A stretch of 64,000 nucleotides of DNA from Ideonella sp. WA131b (GCA_023657425.1 JAGTJW010000001.1:372001-436000), one strand, 5' to 3'; positions 7,329 through 15,437 are shown, counted from the first letter of the stretch. A program made the numbers and translations. The notes: generated by a model not told the origin, from the letters alone.

Positions 7329-8318
7329 TCAAGCCGCGGGTGCCGGGCCCAGCGTGCGCCAGACCAGCCGCGCGGCTGCGAGGTCCTCGAGCGCCGTGCC
7401 GACGGACTTGAACACCGTGCGCTGCCTCTCCTGCGTGCGCCCGGGCACGCTGCCGCGGCAGAGCTGGGCCAGCGTGGCACGCACGTCGGCGGCCGTGAAG
7501 ACGCCGCGCGAGACCGGGCCCAGCAGGTCGCCGGCCTTGGTCAGGGCCTCTTCGGTGTCGATGGCCAGGCGGGCGCCGCGGAAGCAGTCGTCGTCGGCCT
7601 CGCGCATGGCGGGGGTGAAGCCGCCGATCAGGTCAAGGTGCGCGCCCGGCGCCAGCCAGGCGCCCTGCACCAGCGGCTCGGTGGCCAGCGTGGCGCAGCT
7701 CACGATGTCGGCGGCGCCCAAGGCAGCCTGCAAGTCGGTGGCAGCCTCGGCGTCGAAACCCTCGGTCTGCCAGCGCGCCACCAACGCGGCGGCGGCCTCG
7801 GGACGACGCGCCCACACCCGCACCTGGCGGATCGGCCTGACCGCCCGGTGCGCGGCCGGCAGCAACGCAGCCAGCCGGCCGGCGCCCACCACCAGCAGCC
7901 GCGAGGCATCGGGCCGCGCCAGGTAGCCGGCGGCCAGCGCCGAGGCCGCGACGGTGCGGCGCGCGGTCAGCGCATCGGCATCGAGCAGCGCCAGCGGCCG
8001 GCCCGTGGCGGCGTCGAAGAGTGTGTAGCTGCCGTGCAAGCCCGGCAGCCCGCGCGCGGCGTTGCCGGGCGCGACGTTGATGATCTTCACGCCGTAGAAG
8101 CCGGAGCCCTGCGGGCCCGGCCGCGTCCAGGCCGGCATCAGCAGCGAGGTGAGGCTGCCGCCGTCGCCGTCGGGCCAGGTGTGCACGTGGCGGGCGGGCA
8201 CCTCCACGCCTTCGGCAAAGGCGGTTCGCAACGCCGCCACCAGGGCTGCAAAAGGCGTGGCCGAGGCCACGGCAGCGCCGTCGAACAGGCGCAGGGCGGT
8301 CATGGGCTGGACGGTCAT
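7329..8318 (-). CDS. Ornithine cyclodeaminase / mu-crystallin family protein
   Basis: This 329-residue NAD(P)-dependent family member has an N-terminal dimerisation/substrate part with GVKIINVAPGN and LHGSYTLFDAATGRPLALLDADALTARRTVAASALAA. A Rossmann segment follows (LLVVGAGRLAALLPAAH), then IVSCATLATEPL and HLDLIGGFTPAMREAD. Family members include ornithine cyclodeaminase (ornithine to proline plus ammonia), ketimine reductases and related imine enzymes; the exact substrate cannot be read here. In GAGRLA the usual GTG-x-Q motif is altered. It ends 38 bp downstream of the stop-to-start gap after the MerR-like gene on the same strand and may be cotranscribed with it. Confidence 0.88.
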   Translation of the reverse strand: MTVQPMTALRLFDGAAVASATPFAALVAALRTAFAEGVEVPARHVHTWPDGDGGSLTSLLMPAWTRPGPQGSGFYGVKIINVAPGNAARGLPGLHGSYTLFDAATGRPLALLDADALTARRTVAASALAAGYLARPDASRLLVVGAGRLAALLPAAHRAVRPIRQVRVWARRPEAAAALVARWQTEGFDAEAATDLQAALGAADIVSCATLATEPLVQGAWLAPGAHLDLIGGFTPAMREADDDCFRGARLAIDTEEALTKAGDLLGPVSRGVFTAADVRATLAQLCRGSVPGRTQERQRTVFKSVGTALEDLAAARLVWRTLGPAPAA

Positions 8319-8357
8319 GACCCGATGATGCCTGCGCGGCGTGTCAGGGCGCGGCCC

Positions 8358-9563
8358 TCAGCCCGCCGGCAGCAGGCCCTCGTGGCGCGCCACGCGCTCC
8401 AGGGCCGTCTCGAACTGGGCGCGCGCCAGTGCCGTCACCTGGTGCAGGTAGGCGTGGAGTTCGGCATCTTCGGGGCTGCGGCTCTCGCAGTCGGCGCTGT
8501 AGGCCTCGAAGTGCGACAGCTGCACCAGCAGCTCGGCGACGTGGCGCGGGCACTCGCAGGCGATGGTGGTGGACAGGCTGGCGAAGGAGGCCAGCGCCTC
8601 GTCGTCCCAGCGCCGCGCGGGCACCGGCATCGTGCTGGGCGGCACGGCGGGGCCGGGCGCCGGCCGCTCGATCTGGCCGCGCCAGCCGCGCAGCCACTGC
8701 GCCAGCGCCGCGTCGCTCTGCGGGCCGCGCAGCAGGGTCAGGCCCGGAACGCGGCCAAAAAGCCTGCAGGTGCGCTCCGACGCAAAGCCGTACAGCACCG
8801 CCATGGGCTTGCTCTTCCACGCCGGCATGGCCAACAGCAGCCGGTCGAGCCAGTCGTCCTGCAGGCTGGCGGCGTAGATCAGCAGCGCATCGGCAGTGGC
8901 GGCCAATGGCTCGGCGGCGGCCTCCTCCAGCGTCTCGAAGGGGCCTTGCAGGTGCAGCATGCGGCCGGGCGGCATCAGGGCCTGCTGCACGGCGCCCTTC
9001 AGGCGCTGGCCCAGCAGCTTGCCGACGACGACCACGCGCCAGGGCTGGGGTGGCACGCCCCCGCGAGACGACAGGCTGCGCCCGCGTGGCGGCAGCGGCA
9101 CGGCAGCGCGTCCGGGCTCCGGACGCTCGGCCGCTTCGACGCGCTCGCCCGGCGGCGCCGCTGCCGGCAGGCCGGCCGCCAGGGGCAGGCTTGACGGCCC
9201 GATCGTCGCCTCGGCCACGGCCTCGCCGGCCGTCTGCGTCAGCGTGCGGGCGTGCGTGTCCAACACATGGCGCAGCTGCGCGATGTCGAGCCGCGCCAGG
9301 CTGCCGATGGCGTGGCCCAGGTCGGTGAGCTGCTTGAGCTGAGCCAGCCGCTGCACCTGCGCGGCGCTGTACAGCCGCTGCCCGCTGGGCGAGAGCTGCG
9401 GCTGCGACACCTGGTAACGGCGCTCCCACACGCGCAGCGTGGCCACCGGCATGCGCAGCATCTTGGCCACCGCACCGCTGCGATAGCGCGGCTCCTGCAG
9501 GGCCGGATCAGCGGAGGCAGGGGTGTCGACCGGGACGATGGGCGGGGGCGAGGGATCGCGCAT
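8358..9563 (-). CDS. LitR/CarH-like MerR-family regulator with C-terminal B12-binding-type domain
   Basis: This 401-residue protein has a MerR HTH at about residues 27-95 (YRSGAVAKMLRMPVATLRVWERRY, then SGQRLYSAAQVQRLAQLKQL). After a helical linker and a Pro/Arg-rich stretch comes a flavodoxin-like domain (about 215-335: WRVVVVGKLLGQRLKGAVQQAL, then DALLIYAASLQDDW). LitR and CarH are B12-dependent light sensors that repress photolyase and carotenoid genes. Here the DxHxxG cobalamin-ligand motif is not visible, so the protein may lack B12. I start it at the ATG with AGGAG upstream. It is divergent from the photolyase genes, and direct TTGAC repeats overlap its start. Confidence 0.85.
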   Translation of the reverse strand: MRDPSPPPIVPVDTPASADPALQEPRYRSGAVAKMLRMPVATLRVWERRYQVSQPQLSPSGQRLYSAAQVQRLAQLKQLTDLGHAIGSLARLDIAQLRHVLDTHARTLTQTAGEAVAEATIGPSSLPLAAGLPAAAPPGERVEAAERPEPGRAAVPLPPRGRSLSSRGGVPPQPWRVVVVGKLLGQRLKGAVQQALMPPGRMLHLQGPFETLEEAAAEPLAATADALLIYAASLQDDWLDRLLLAMPAWKSKPMAVLYGFASERTCRLFGRVPGLTLLRGPQSDAALAQWLRGWRGQIERPAPGPAVPPSTMPVPARRWDDEALASFASLSTTIACECPRHVAELLVQLSHFEAYSADCESRSPEDAELHAYLHQVTALARAQFETALERVARHEGLLPAG

Positions 9564-9598
9564 GACATCTCCTTGACATCGTCTTGACGCTGATTGAC
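9562..9598 (+). promoter_or_regulatory. Direct-repeat operator (four TGAC repeats) for the LitR/CarH-like regulator
   Basis: Four copies of (A/T)TGAC start at 9562, 9573, 9584 and 9594, spaced 11, 11 and 10 bp. The first overlaps the regulator's start codon. CarH is known to bind several 11-bp direct repeats at its own promoter, so this arrangement fits autoregulation and control of the divergent photolyase unit. The binding assignment is inference. Confidence 0.55.
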
Positions 9599-9610
9599 CG
9601 CGGAATACAT

Positions 9611-9632
9611 GGGATATTCTGCGGGGTATCCC
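9611..9632. promoter_or_regulatory. GGGATA/TATCCC dyad in the divergent promoter region
   Basis: Six-base inverted arms are separated by 10 bp, 33 bp before the DUF2256 start. MerR-type operators often lie as dyads between promoter elements, so this could be an alternative site for the regulator or part of the plus-strand promoter. Confidence 0.4.
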
Positions 9633-9664
9633 GGAGTGACGCATTATTGCCTTAGATTGTCCCC

Positions 9665-9862
9665 ATGGTGAACACCGGCAACCGGACTCCAGGCAGCGCC
9701 CGCGGCTTCAAGGGCAACAAGGCGGCACTGCCCAGCAAGCCCTGCACCGTGTGCGGCCGACCGATGAGCTGGCGCAAGCGCTGGGCCGCCCGCTGGGACG
9801 AGGTCAAGGTCTGCTCCGAGGCCTGCCGCCGCCATCGCACGGCCAGGGGCAGCCGTGGCTGA
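9665..9862 (+). CDS. DUF2256 four-cysteine small protein
   Basis: This basic 65-residue protein has KPCTVCGRPMSWRKRWAARW followed by KVCSEACRRHR. The two cysteine pairs are likely to bind zinc. This is the DUF2256 pattern, small proteins that commonly sit beside photolyase/cryptochrome genes; their biochemical role is not established. Its stop overlaps the next gene's GTG start by eight bases, so the photolyase is probably translated by coupling. It is the first gene of the light-associated operon, divergent from the LitR-like regulator. Confidence 0.9.
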   Translation: MVNTGNRTPGSARGFKGNKAALPSKPCTVCGRPMSWRKRWAARWDEVKVCSEACRRHRTARGSRG

Positions 9863-11429
9863 GGCGAGCGCGCCGCTGCGCCACCTGGTGCTGGTGCTGG
9901 GCGACCAGCTCGACCTGCACGCCAGCGGCTTCGACGGCTTCGACCTCGCGCGCGATGCGGTCTGGATGGCCGAGGTGGCTGAAGAGTCCACCCACGTGTG
10001 GAGCAGCCAGCCGCGCACGGCCCTGTTCCTGGCGGCGATGCGGCACTTCGCGCAGGCACTCGCCGCGGCCGGCCGGCCGCTGCACTACACGGCGCTGGAC
10101 GCCCCCGGCAACCGTGGCAGCCTCGCCGAGCAGCTGGCCGCCGACATCGCCCGGTTGCGCCCGCAAGCCCTGGTGATGACGGCACCGGGCGATTGGCGCG
10201 TGCTCATGGCCCTGCGCGAGGCCGTGGCCGCCGCCGGCCTGGCGCTGGACGTGCGCGAGGACCACCACTTCTTCTGCAGCGTGCGGGCGTTCGCCGCCCA
10301 CGCCGAGGGCCGCAAGCAGCTGCGGCTGGAGTACTTCTACCGCGAGATGCGGCGCCGCCACGGCGTGCTGCTCACGCCCGCTGGCGAGCCCGAGGGCGGC
10401 GATTGGAACTACGACGCCGCCAACCGCAAGCCCTTCGGCCCTCAGGGCCCGGGCTTCGTGCCGCCGCGCGCCACCTTCGAGCCCGATGCCCTGACGCAGG
10501 CGGTGATCGTGCTGGTGCGTGAGCGCTTCGCCGCGCACCCGGGCCGGCTCGACAGCTTCGCCTGGCCCGTCACACGCGCGCAGGCGCTGCAGTCGCTGGA
10601 CCGCTTCATCGACGAGCGCCTCGCCGGCTTCGGCGACGTGCAGGACGCCCTCTGGCCCGGCGAGCCCTGGCTGTGGCACTCGCACCTGGCCGCGGCGCTG
10701 AACCTGAAGCTGCTGAACCCGCGCGAGGTGGTGGCCGCCGCCGAGACCGCCTGGCGCGCCGGCCGCGCGCCGCTGGCCGCGGTGGAGGGCTTCATCCGCC
10801 AGATCCTGGGCTGGCGCGAGTACGTGCGCGGCATCTACTGGACGCAGATGCCCGGCTACCTGGAGCGCAACGAGCTCGGCGCGCACGAGCCGCTGCCGGC
10901 CTGGTACTGGACGGGCGACACCGCCATGGCCTGCCTGCGGGACGCCATCGGCCAGACGCTGGAGCACGGCTACGCCCACCACATCCAGCGCCTGATGGTG
11001 ACCGGCCTGTACGCGCTGCTGCTGGGCGTGGACCCGAAGGCGCTGCACGCCTGGTACCTGGCCGTCTATGTCGACGCGGTGGAATGGGTGGAGCTGCCCA
11101 ACACCCTGGGCATGAGCCAGTACGCCGACGGCGGCGTGATGGCCAGCAAGCCCTACATCGCCACCGGCCAGTACATCGCGCGCATGAGCCCGCACTGCAA
11201 GGGCTGCCGCTTCGATCCCACGCAGCGCACCGGCGAACGCGCCTGCCCCTTCACCACGCTGTACTGGGACTTCCTGATGCGCCACGAAGGCCGCCTGGCC
11301 GCCAACCCGCGCATGGCGCTGCAGGTGAAGAACCTGGTGCGGCTGCCGGCGCCTGAGCGCGCGGCCGTGGCGGCGCGCGCGGCGGCCATCCGCCGCGGCG
11401 AGCTGGACGGCCTCGGAGCGACGGCATGA
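9855..11429 (+). CDS. phrB: Iron-sulfur (6-4) photolyase / cryptochrome (FeS-BCP, PhrB type)
   Basis: This 524-residue protein belongs to the bacterial Fe-S cryptochrome/photolyase class, which repairs (6-4) photoproducts using FAD, an antenna ribolumazine and a 4Fe-4S cluster. It opens with the alpha/beta antenna domain (HLVLVLGDQLDLH). The FAD domain includes FIRQILGWREYVRGIYW, HHIQRLMVTGLYALL and DAVEWVELPNTLGMSQYADGG. Cluster cysteines are seen in MACLRD, HCKGCRF and RACPF, the expected four. I start it at the GTG overlapping the DUF2256 stop. Its stop overlaps the next gene (ATGA). Confidence 0.95.
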   Translation: MAEASAPLRHLVLVLGDQLDLHASGFDGFDLARDAVWMAEVAEESTHVWSSQPRTALFLAAMRHFAQALAAAGRPLHYTALDAPGNRGSLAEQLAADIARLRPQALVMTAPGDWRVLMALREAVAAAGLALDVREDHHFFCSVRAFAAHAEGRKQLRLEYFYREMRRRHGVLLTPAGEPEGGDWNYDAANRKPFGPQGPGFVPPRATFEPDALTQAVIVLVRERFAAHPGRLDSFAWPVTRAQALQSLDRFIDERLAGFGDVQDALWPGEPWLWHSHLAAALNLKLLNPREVVAAAETAWRAGRAPLAAVEGFIRQILGWREYVRGIYWTQMPGYLERNELGAHEPLPAWYWTGDTAMACLRDAIGQTLEHGYAHHIQRLMVTGLYALLLGVDPKALHAWYLAVYVDAVEWVELPNTLGMSQYADGGVMASKPYIATGQYIARMSPHCKGCRFDPTQRTGERACPFTTLYWDFLMRHEGRLAANPRMALQVKNLVRLPAPERAAVAARAAAIRRGELDGLGATA

Positions 11430-12670
11430 ACTCGCTCTTCGACAGCCACGCCCACGCCTGGGCCGATGCGCTGCCGCCCACGCGCAGCGCCGCGCTGGCG
11501 CGCATCGCCCGCGTGCGCCCCACGGCCTACGCGCGCAGCCGCAACCACCTCGACGGCGCCGTCACCGGCCTGTCGCCCTACCTCACGCACGGCCTCGTCA
11601 CGCTGCGCGAGGTGCTGGCCGGCGTGCTCGAGCGCGAGCCGCTGGCGGTGCAGCACAAGCTGGTGTTCGAGCTCGGCTGGCGCGAGTTCTTCCGCCACGC
11701 CTGGGCGCACCAGGGCGAGCGCATCCTCGAGTCGCTGCACGAGGGCCCGCGCGCAGACGCGGCCTACGCGCGCACGCTGCCGGCCGACATCCGGCAGGCG
11801 CGCACCGGCGTGCCCGTGGTCGACGAGGCCGTGAAGACGCTCTACGCCACCGGCACGCTGCACAACCACGCGCGCATGTGGCTGGCCAGCTACGTGGTGC
11901 ACCTGCGCCACGTGCACTGGCGCGCCGGGGCCGACTGGCTGGTAGCCCACCTGCTCGACGGCGACCTGGGCAGCAACCACCTCAGCTGGCAGTGGGTGGC
12001 CGGCACCGGCAGCCACAAGCCGTATCTCTTCAACGCCGAGAACGTGGCGCGGTACGCCCCAGCGGCCTGGCACAGCGAAGGCACGGTGGTCGACCAGCCC
12101 TACGAGGCGCTCGACCGCGCCGCGCAAGCGGCCCACGCCCACGCCCACGCCCACGTCCACGGCAAGGCCGGCCCCGGCCCGGCCACGGCCGCCGTCACAC
12201 CCGAGCCGGCGCTGCACACCGCACCGCCGCCCGAGCGGCGCCTGGCCGGGCCGGACGCCAGCACGGCCGCCCGGCTGCGCGGCCGTGAGGTCTGGCTGGT
12301 GCATCCCTGGGCGCTGCGCCCGCCACCGGCCGACGTGCCGGCCGATGCGGTGCTGATCGGCCTCTACCTCGACGAGCACCACCGCCACTGGCCCTGGCCG
12401 GCCGCGCGCTGGCGGTGGGTGGACGACGCGATGGCCGCCGTCGCGTCCGAGCGCTGGTTCTGCACCGCCGAGCAGGCCGTGGCCGCGCTGGCCGGCGCCG
12501 CGCACGTGCGCTCGGTGGACGATCCGCACCTCACGTGCTGGCTCCAGCGCCTGGCGCGGCTGGACGCGGCGCCGACGCTGTTCCCGCAGGTCGAGCGGCG
12601 CTGCAGCAGCTTTTCGCAGTGGTGGACGCGCGCCACACGCGGCCTGCAGCGCGCCGGGGAACTGCTGTGA
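11426..12670 (+). CDS. FAD-binding photolyase/cryptochrome-like protein with a C-terminal extra domain
   Basis: This 414-residue protein begins directly with the helical FAD-binding domain of photolyases (about residues 35-210: LSPYLTHGLVTLREV, ELGWREFFRHAW, TGVPVVDEAVKTLYATGTLHN, then LGSNHLSWQWVAGTGSHKPY). It lacks the usual N-terminal antenna domain. An Ala/His/Pro-rich linker (AHAHAHAHVHGK) leads to a C-terminal domain (about 285-400, REVWLVHPWALR, then DAVLIGLYLDEHH) with alpha/beta character. That domain may be a relocated antenna-like domain. The gene overlaps the Fe-S photolyase by four bases. Its TGA lies inside the target duplication of the IS element at 12672. Confidence 0.88.
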   Translation: MNSLFDSHAHAWADALPPTRSAALARIARVRPTAYARSRNHLDGAVTGLSPYLTHGLVTLREVLAGVLEREPLAVQHKLVFELGWREFFRHAWAHQGERILESLHEGPRADAAYARTLPADIRQARTGVPVVDEAVKTLYATGTLHNHARMWLASYVVHLRHVHWRAGADWLVAHLLDGDLGSNHLSWQWVAGTGSHKPYLFNAENVARYAPAAWHSEGTVVDQPYEALDRAAQAAHAHAHAHVHGKAGPGPATAAVTPEPALHTAPPPERRLAGPDASTAARLRGREVWLVHPWALRPPPADVPADAVLIGLYLDEHHRHWPWPAARWRWVDDAMAAVASERWFCTAEQAVAALAGAAHVRSVDDPHLTCWLQRLARLDAAPTLFPQVERRCSSFSQWWTRATRGLQRAGELL

Positions 12671-12671
12671 A
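12667..12671. repeat. Target-site duplication, left copy (GTGAA)
   Basis: This GTGAA directly precedes the first base of the IS element and includes the stop codon of the upstream photolyase-like gene. The identical pentamer follows the element at 14329-14333. Confidence 0.9.
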
Positions 12672-14328
12672 CCTAAATGCAGCAGTTACCCCGGCGCCGG
12701 GAGCGGCGGCGGCGGGGTTGGCAGGCCGATTTGGCCGACGATGCGCTGGCAGATGTAGGCCAGCAGTGCCCGCCAGCGGTCGAGCTTTGGCAACTGCTCC
12801 GCAGCAGCTTTGACGTGCTGAATGGCCGCATGAACGTTGGCGATCATCGACTTGATCAAGCCAGCTTCGGCGTGCATCGGCGTGAGGTACAGCGTGGTCT
12901 GGTTGCCGCTGCTGGTGGCTCGACCCACGGCCGCCAGCAGCAGTGGCCGGCTCGTCAGCGCCTCGCGCCGGGCCTGCGGGTTGGCCGCCCTGACGTACCA
13001 GCTCCACCAGTTGTAGACCAGTGCCACGGCTCGCGCGGTGACCTGGCTGCGGTGCATGTCTTGCGTGGTGAAGCCGCCCCAGCCCCATTGGTTCTTCAAC
13101 TCGTCGAACCCGTTCTCGCAGTCGCAGCGATCACGGTAGAGCTGGCCGATCGCCGCGATGTCGTACGTCGCGTTGGTCGCCAGTACGGTGTACTCCCAGA
13201 CCTGCGCGTTGTCTTGCACCTCGTCGTGCGGCAGCGCCAGGACGAGTTGCCCGTTGGTCTCGTGCTGGCCGCGCTTCTTGCTCGTCAGCGCGATGTCGTG
13301 CTTGATGCGCCGTCGCAGCACCACGACGCGCCGTGCCTTGCTCCAGCCGCTCAGGCGCAGCTCGTCTTCGATGGCCTGCCAGCCCTGGCTGGCCTCGGTG
13401 GCGCGCGTCCAGTCCTCGCGCCTGAACAGTCGCTCGATGAGCCGCTTGACGTTGGCCGTCTTGCGCAGGCGCAGCAGGTAGCTCAAGGAGCGCTGCTCGC
13501 ACACGTCGATGATGTCCTCGTTGCCATAGCCGCAGTCACCGCGCACCAGCGCCGGAGTCTTGTCGCCCAGCTCGTCGAGCAGCCGCGCCATCGCGGCCTT
13601 GGCGTGGCCCGAGGTGTGTTGCTTGCCCGAACTGAGCACCGCATCGAGCACCAGACGCAGGTTGCCGACCCAGAAGGTGTGCAGCACGTGGCTGGGGCGG
13701 CCCGGCTTGTGCGGGTTGTAGCCAATCTCCGCACCTTCCTGGCGGCCGTACAGCGGCTTGATGGTGGCATCCATGTCCAACACCCACGGCCGGTCCAGTG
13801 CTTCGCGCACGCTGCTCATCAGCGCGCTGCGCATCCACGGTTCGCTGGCCTCGGGCACCATCGCCGCCAGCGCCCGGCGCACCGAGTCTTCGCTGACCAT
13901 GCCGCGCAGGCCCAGGGCCTTGGCCGCCACTGCGTCGCCGCGCACGCCGGCAATGTGCGCGTAGCGCTTGCTGCCGGCCAGGATGCCCAGCATCAGCGTG
14001 CCCAGCACGTCACGCGGGCGCGATGCGTTGGGGCTGCTGTACTTCAGCGGGCAGTCCTGCACCCAGCGGTCGAAGACACCGGCCGTGGCCAGGAATTCGG
14101 CGAAGAACACGATCTGTCCGTGGGGCGTGGCCTGCGCTGTCTCGTCCCAGCGCACGTGCACGCGACCACCCATCGTGTCGACCACCATGGCGTCCTCGCT
14201 GGCCTGCGCCAGAGCCGTCTTCTTTGGTTCGTTGCCTTCACCCATCGGGTGAGTGTGCCAAACAGCCTCAACCCCGCGCCAGCGTTGAAGAAACCGGCAC
14301 GGGCGCGGGTTCAACAGCGGTTCTTAGG
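12672..14328 (-). mobile_element. IS1380-type insertion sequence, 1,657 bp
   Basis: The element runs between CCTAA... at the left and ...TTAGG at the right. The imperfect terminal repeats (CCTAAATGCAGCAGTT against CCTAAGAACCGCTGTT, read inwards) agree at about 17 of the first 27 positions. It is flanked by the 5-bp duplication GTGAA and carries one intact transposase gene on the minus strand, whose stop is 14 bp from the left end. The full ORF, clear ends and perfect duplication suggest a fairly recent insertion. Confidence 0.93.
12686..14245 (-). CDS. IS1380-family transposase
   Basis: This DDE-type transposase moves its element by cutting and joining at the terminal repeats. Started at MGEGNEPKKTALAQ it has 519 residues; the frame is also open 23 codons further upstream, so the start is uncertain. 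Typical segments are VLDMDATIKPLYG (first catalytic Asp), ALVRGDCGYGNED (second Asp) and LYRDRCDCENGFDELKNQWG (the Y-R-E region with the catalytic Glu). The reading frame is intact, so the copy may be functional. Confidence 0.93.
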   Translation of the reverse strand: MGEGNEPKKTALAQASEDAMVVDTMGGRVHVRWDETAQATPHGQIVFFAEFLATAGVFDRWVQDCPLKYSSPNASRPRDVLGTLMLGILAGSKRYAHIAGVRGDAVAAKALGLRGMVSEDSVRRALAAMVPEASEPWMRSALMSSVREALDRPWVLDMDATIKPLYGRQEGAEIGYNPHKPGRPSHVLHTFWVGNLRLVLDAVLSSGKQHTSGHAKAAMARLLDELGDKTPALVRGDCGYGNEDIIDVCEQRSLSYLLRLRKTANVKRLIERLFRREDWTRATEASQGWQAIEDELRLSGWSKARRVVVLRRRIKHDIALTSKKRGQHETNGQLVLALPHDEVQDNAQVWEYTVLATNATYDIAAIGQLYRDRCDCENGFDELKNQWGWGGFTTQDMHRSQVTARAVALVYNWWSWYVRAANPQARREALTSRPLLLAAVGRATSSGNQTTLYLTPMHAEAGLIKSMIANVHAAIQHVKAAAEQLPKLDRWRALLAYICQRIVGQIGLPTPPPPLPAPG

Positions 14329-14333
14329 GTGAA
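14329..14333. repeat. Target-site duplication, right copy (GTGAA)
   Basis: This copy follows the last base of the IS element and supplies the GTG start codon of the DCC-COQ7 gene. Before insertion, the single GTGAA held both the stop of the upstream gene and the start of this one. Confidence 0.9.
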
Positions 14334-15414
14334 CTCGCCGCAAGTCCCCCACCCGGCCGACACGCTGACGGTGCTGTACGACGGCAGCTGCCCGCTGTGC
14401 CGGCGCGAGATCGCGCATGTGCAGGGCCTGGCTCAGCGCCAAGGCAACACCGGGCTGTGCTTCCTCGACCTCAGCACCGACACCGCGCACGACCCCGCCG
14501 AGCGCCAGGTCCTGCTGGCCCGCTTCCACGTGCAGCGCGGAAACGGCACGCGGCTCCATGGCGCGGCGGCCTTCGTGGCGATGTGGCAGCGGCTGCCCGG
14601 CTGGCGCTGGCTGGCGCGCACCGCGCGGCTGCCGGGTGCGATGCCGCTGCTGGAGGCCGCCTACCGCGGCTTCCTGCGCCTGCGCCCGGCGCTGCAACGC
14701 ATGGCACGGCGCGCCGAAGCAGCCCCCCTCAGGGCGGAGCCCGTCGATCCCCGCCCGCTCGCCCCAAGCCCGTCGAAAGGCCGGGCTGAGCCCGTCGATC
14801 CCCGCCCGTTCGCCCTGAGCCTGTCGAAGGGCCGGGCTGAGCCCGTCAAATCCCCCGCGCCGACTGGTCGCCCTGCCCTGAGCACGCACCTCGAGCGCGA
14901 GCTGCGCTCCGACCACGCCGGCGAAACCGGCGCCGTGTTCATCTACCGCGGCATCGCCGCCGTGGCCCAGTGGCGTGGCAAGCGGGGCGATGCCGACCTG
15001 CTGGCCTTTGCGCAGCGCCACGGCCAGACCGAGGCCGAGCACCTGCGCCTCTTGGAGCAGTGGCTGCCATCCCACCACCGCAGCCGCCTGCTCGGCCCCT
15101 GGCGGCTGGCCGGCTGGCTGACGGGTGCCCTGCCCGCACTGGCCGGCCCGCGCGCCGTGCACGCCACCATCGCCGCGGTGGAGACCTTCGTCGACCGCCA
15201 CTACCAACAGCAGCTCGACCACATCGCCAGGCACGGCGCGCCGCCGGGCCTGCTGCCGCTGCTGCAACAGTGCCAGGCCGACGAGTGCCAGCACCGCGAT
15301 GAAGCCAGCGCGCTCGCCGCGGCTGCCGGCCCGCTGCCGTGGTGGCTGCGCGCCTGGTGCGCCCTCGTCGGCCACGGCTCGGCCGCGGCCGTGGTGCTGG
15401 CGCGGCGCATCTGA
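14329..15414 (+). CDS. Fusion of DCC thiol-disulfide oxidoreductase (DUF393) and COQ7-type di-iron protein
   Basis: This 361-residue protein, read from the GTG in the target duplication, has two parts. Residues 1-125 are a DCC/DUF393 domain with LYDGSCPLCRREI, its CxxC motif near the start. Residues about 182-361 are a COQ7-like four-helix domain with ELRSDHAGETGAVFIYRG, QTEAEHLRLLEQ, VETFVDRHYQQQ and ADECQHRDEASA, which supply the Glu/His di-iron ligands. COQ7 hydroxylates demethoxyubiquinone. Between them lies a repetitive linker (AEPVDPRPLAPSPSKGR, repeated) derived from REP palindromes. The IS element now separates the gene from its former operon promoter. Confidence 0.9.
   Translation: MNSPQVPHPADTLTVLYDGSCPLCRREIAHVQGLAQRQGNTGLCFLDLSTDTAHDPAERQVLLARFHVQRGNGTRLHGAAAFVAMWQRLPGWRWLARTARLPGAMPLLEAAYRGFLRLRPALQRMARRAEAAPLRAEPVDPRPLAPSPSKGRAEPVDPRPFALSLSKGRAEPVKSPAPTGRPALSTHLERELRSDHAGETGAVFIYRGIAAVAQWRGKRGDADLLAFAQRHGQTEAEHLRLLEQWLPSHHRSRLLGPWRLAGWLTGALPALAGPRAVHATIAAVETFVDRHYQQQLDHIARHGAPPGLLPLLQQCQADECQHRDEASALAAAAGPLPWWLRAWCALVGHGSAAAVVLARRI
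14731..14856 (+). repeat. REP-derived 51-bp tandem repeats inside the DCC-COQ7 gene
   Basis: About 2.5 copies of a 51-bp unit contain the palindromic core CCTGAGCCTGTCGAAGG or variants. They encode the 17-residue motif AEPVDPRP(L/F)A(P/L)S(P/L)SKGR. The copies stay in frame and form the interdomain linker. The same core appears in xdhC, xdhA and upstream of rnpB in this window. Confidence 0.85.
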
Positions 15415-15437
15415 GCACCCGATCTCACGGAGCCCCC

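Noticed and set aside
12677..14332. A 551-codon plus-strand frame across the IS element
   Set aside because: It is the antisense of the transposase gene. The minus-strand product has the DDE and YRDR motifs and the plus product has none.
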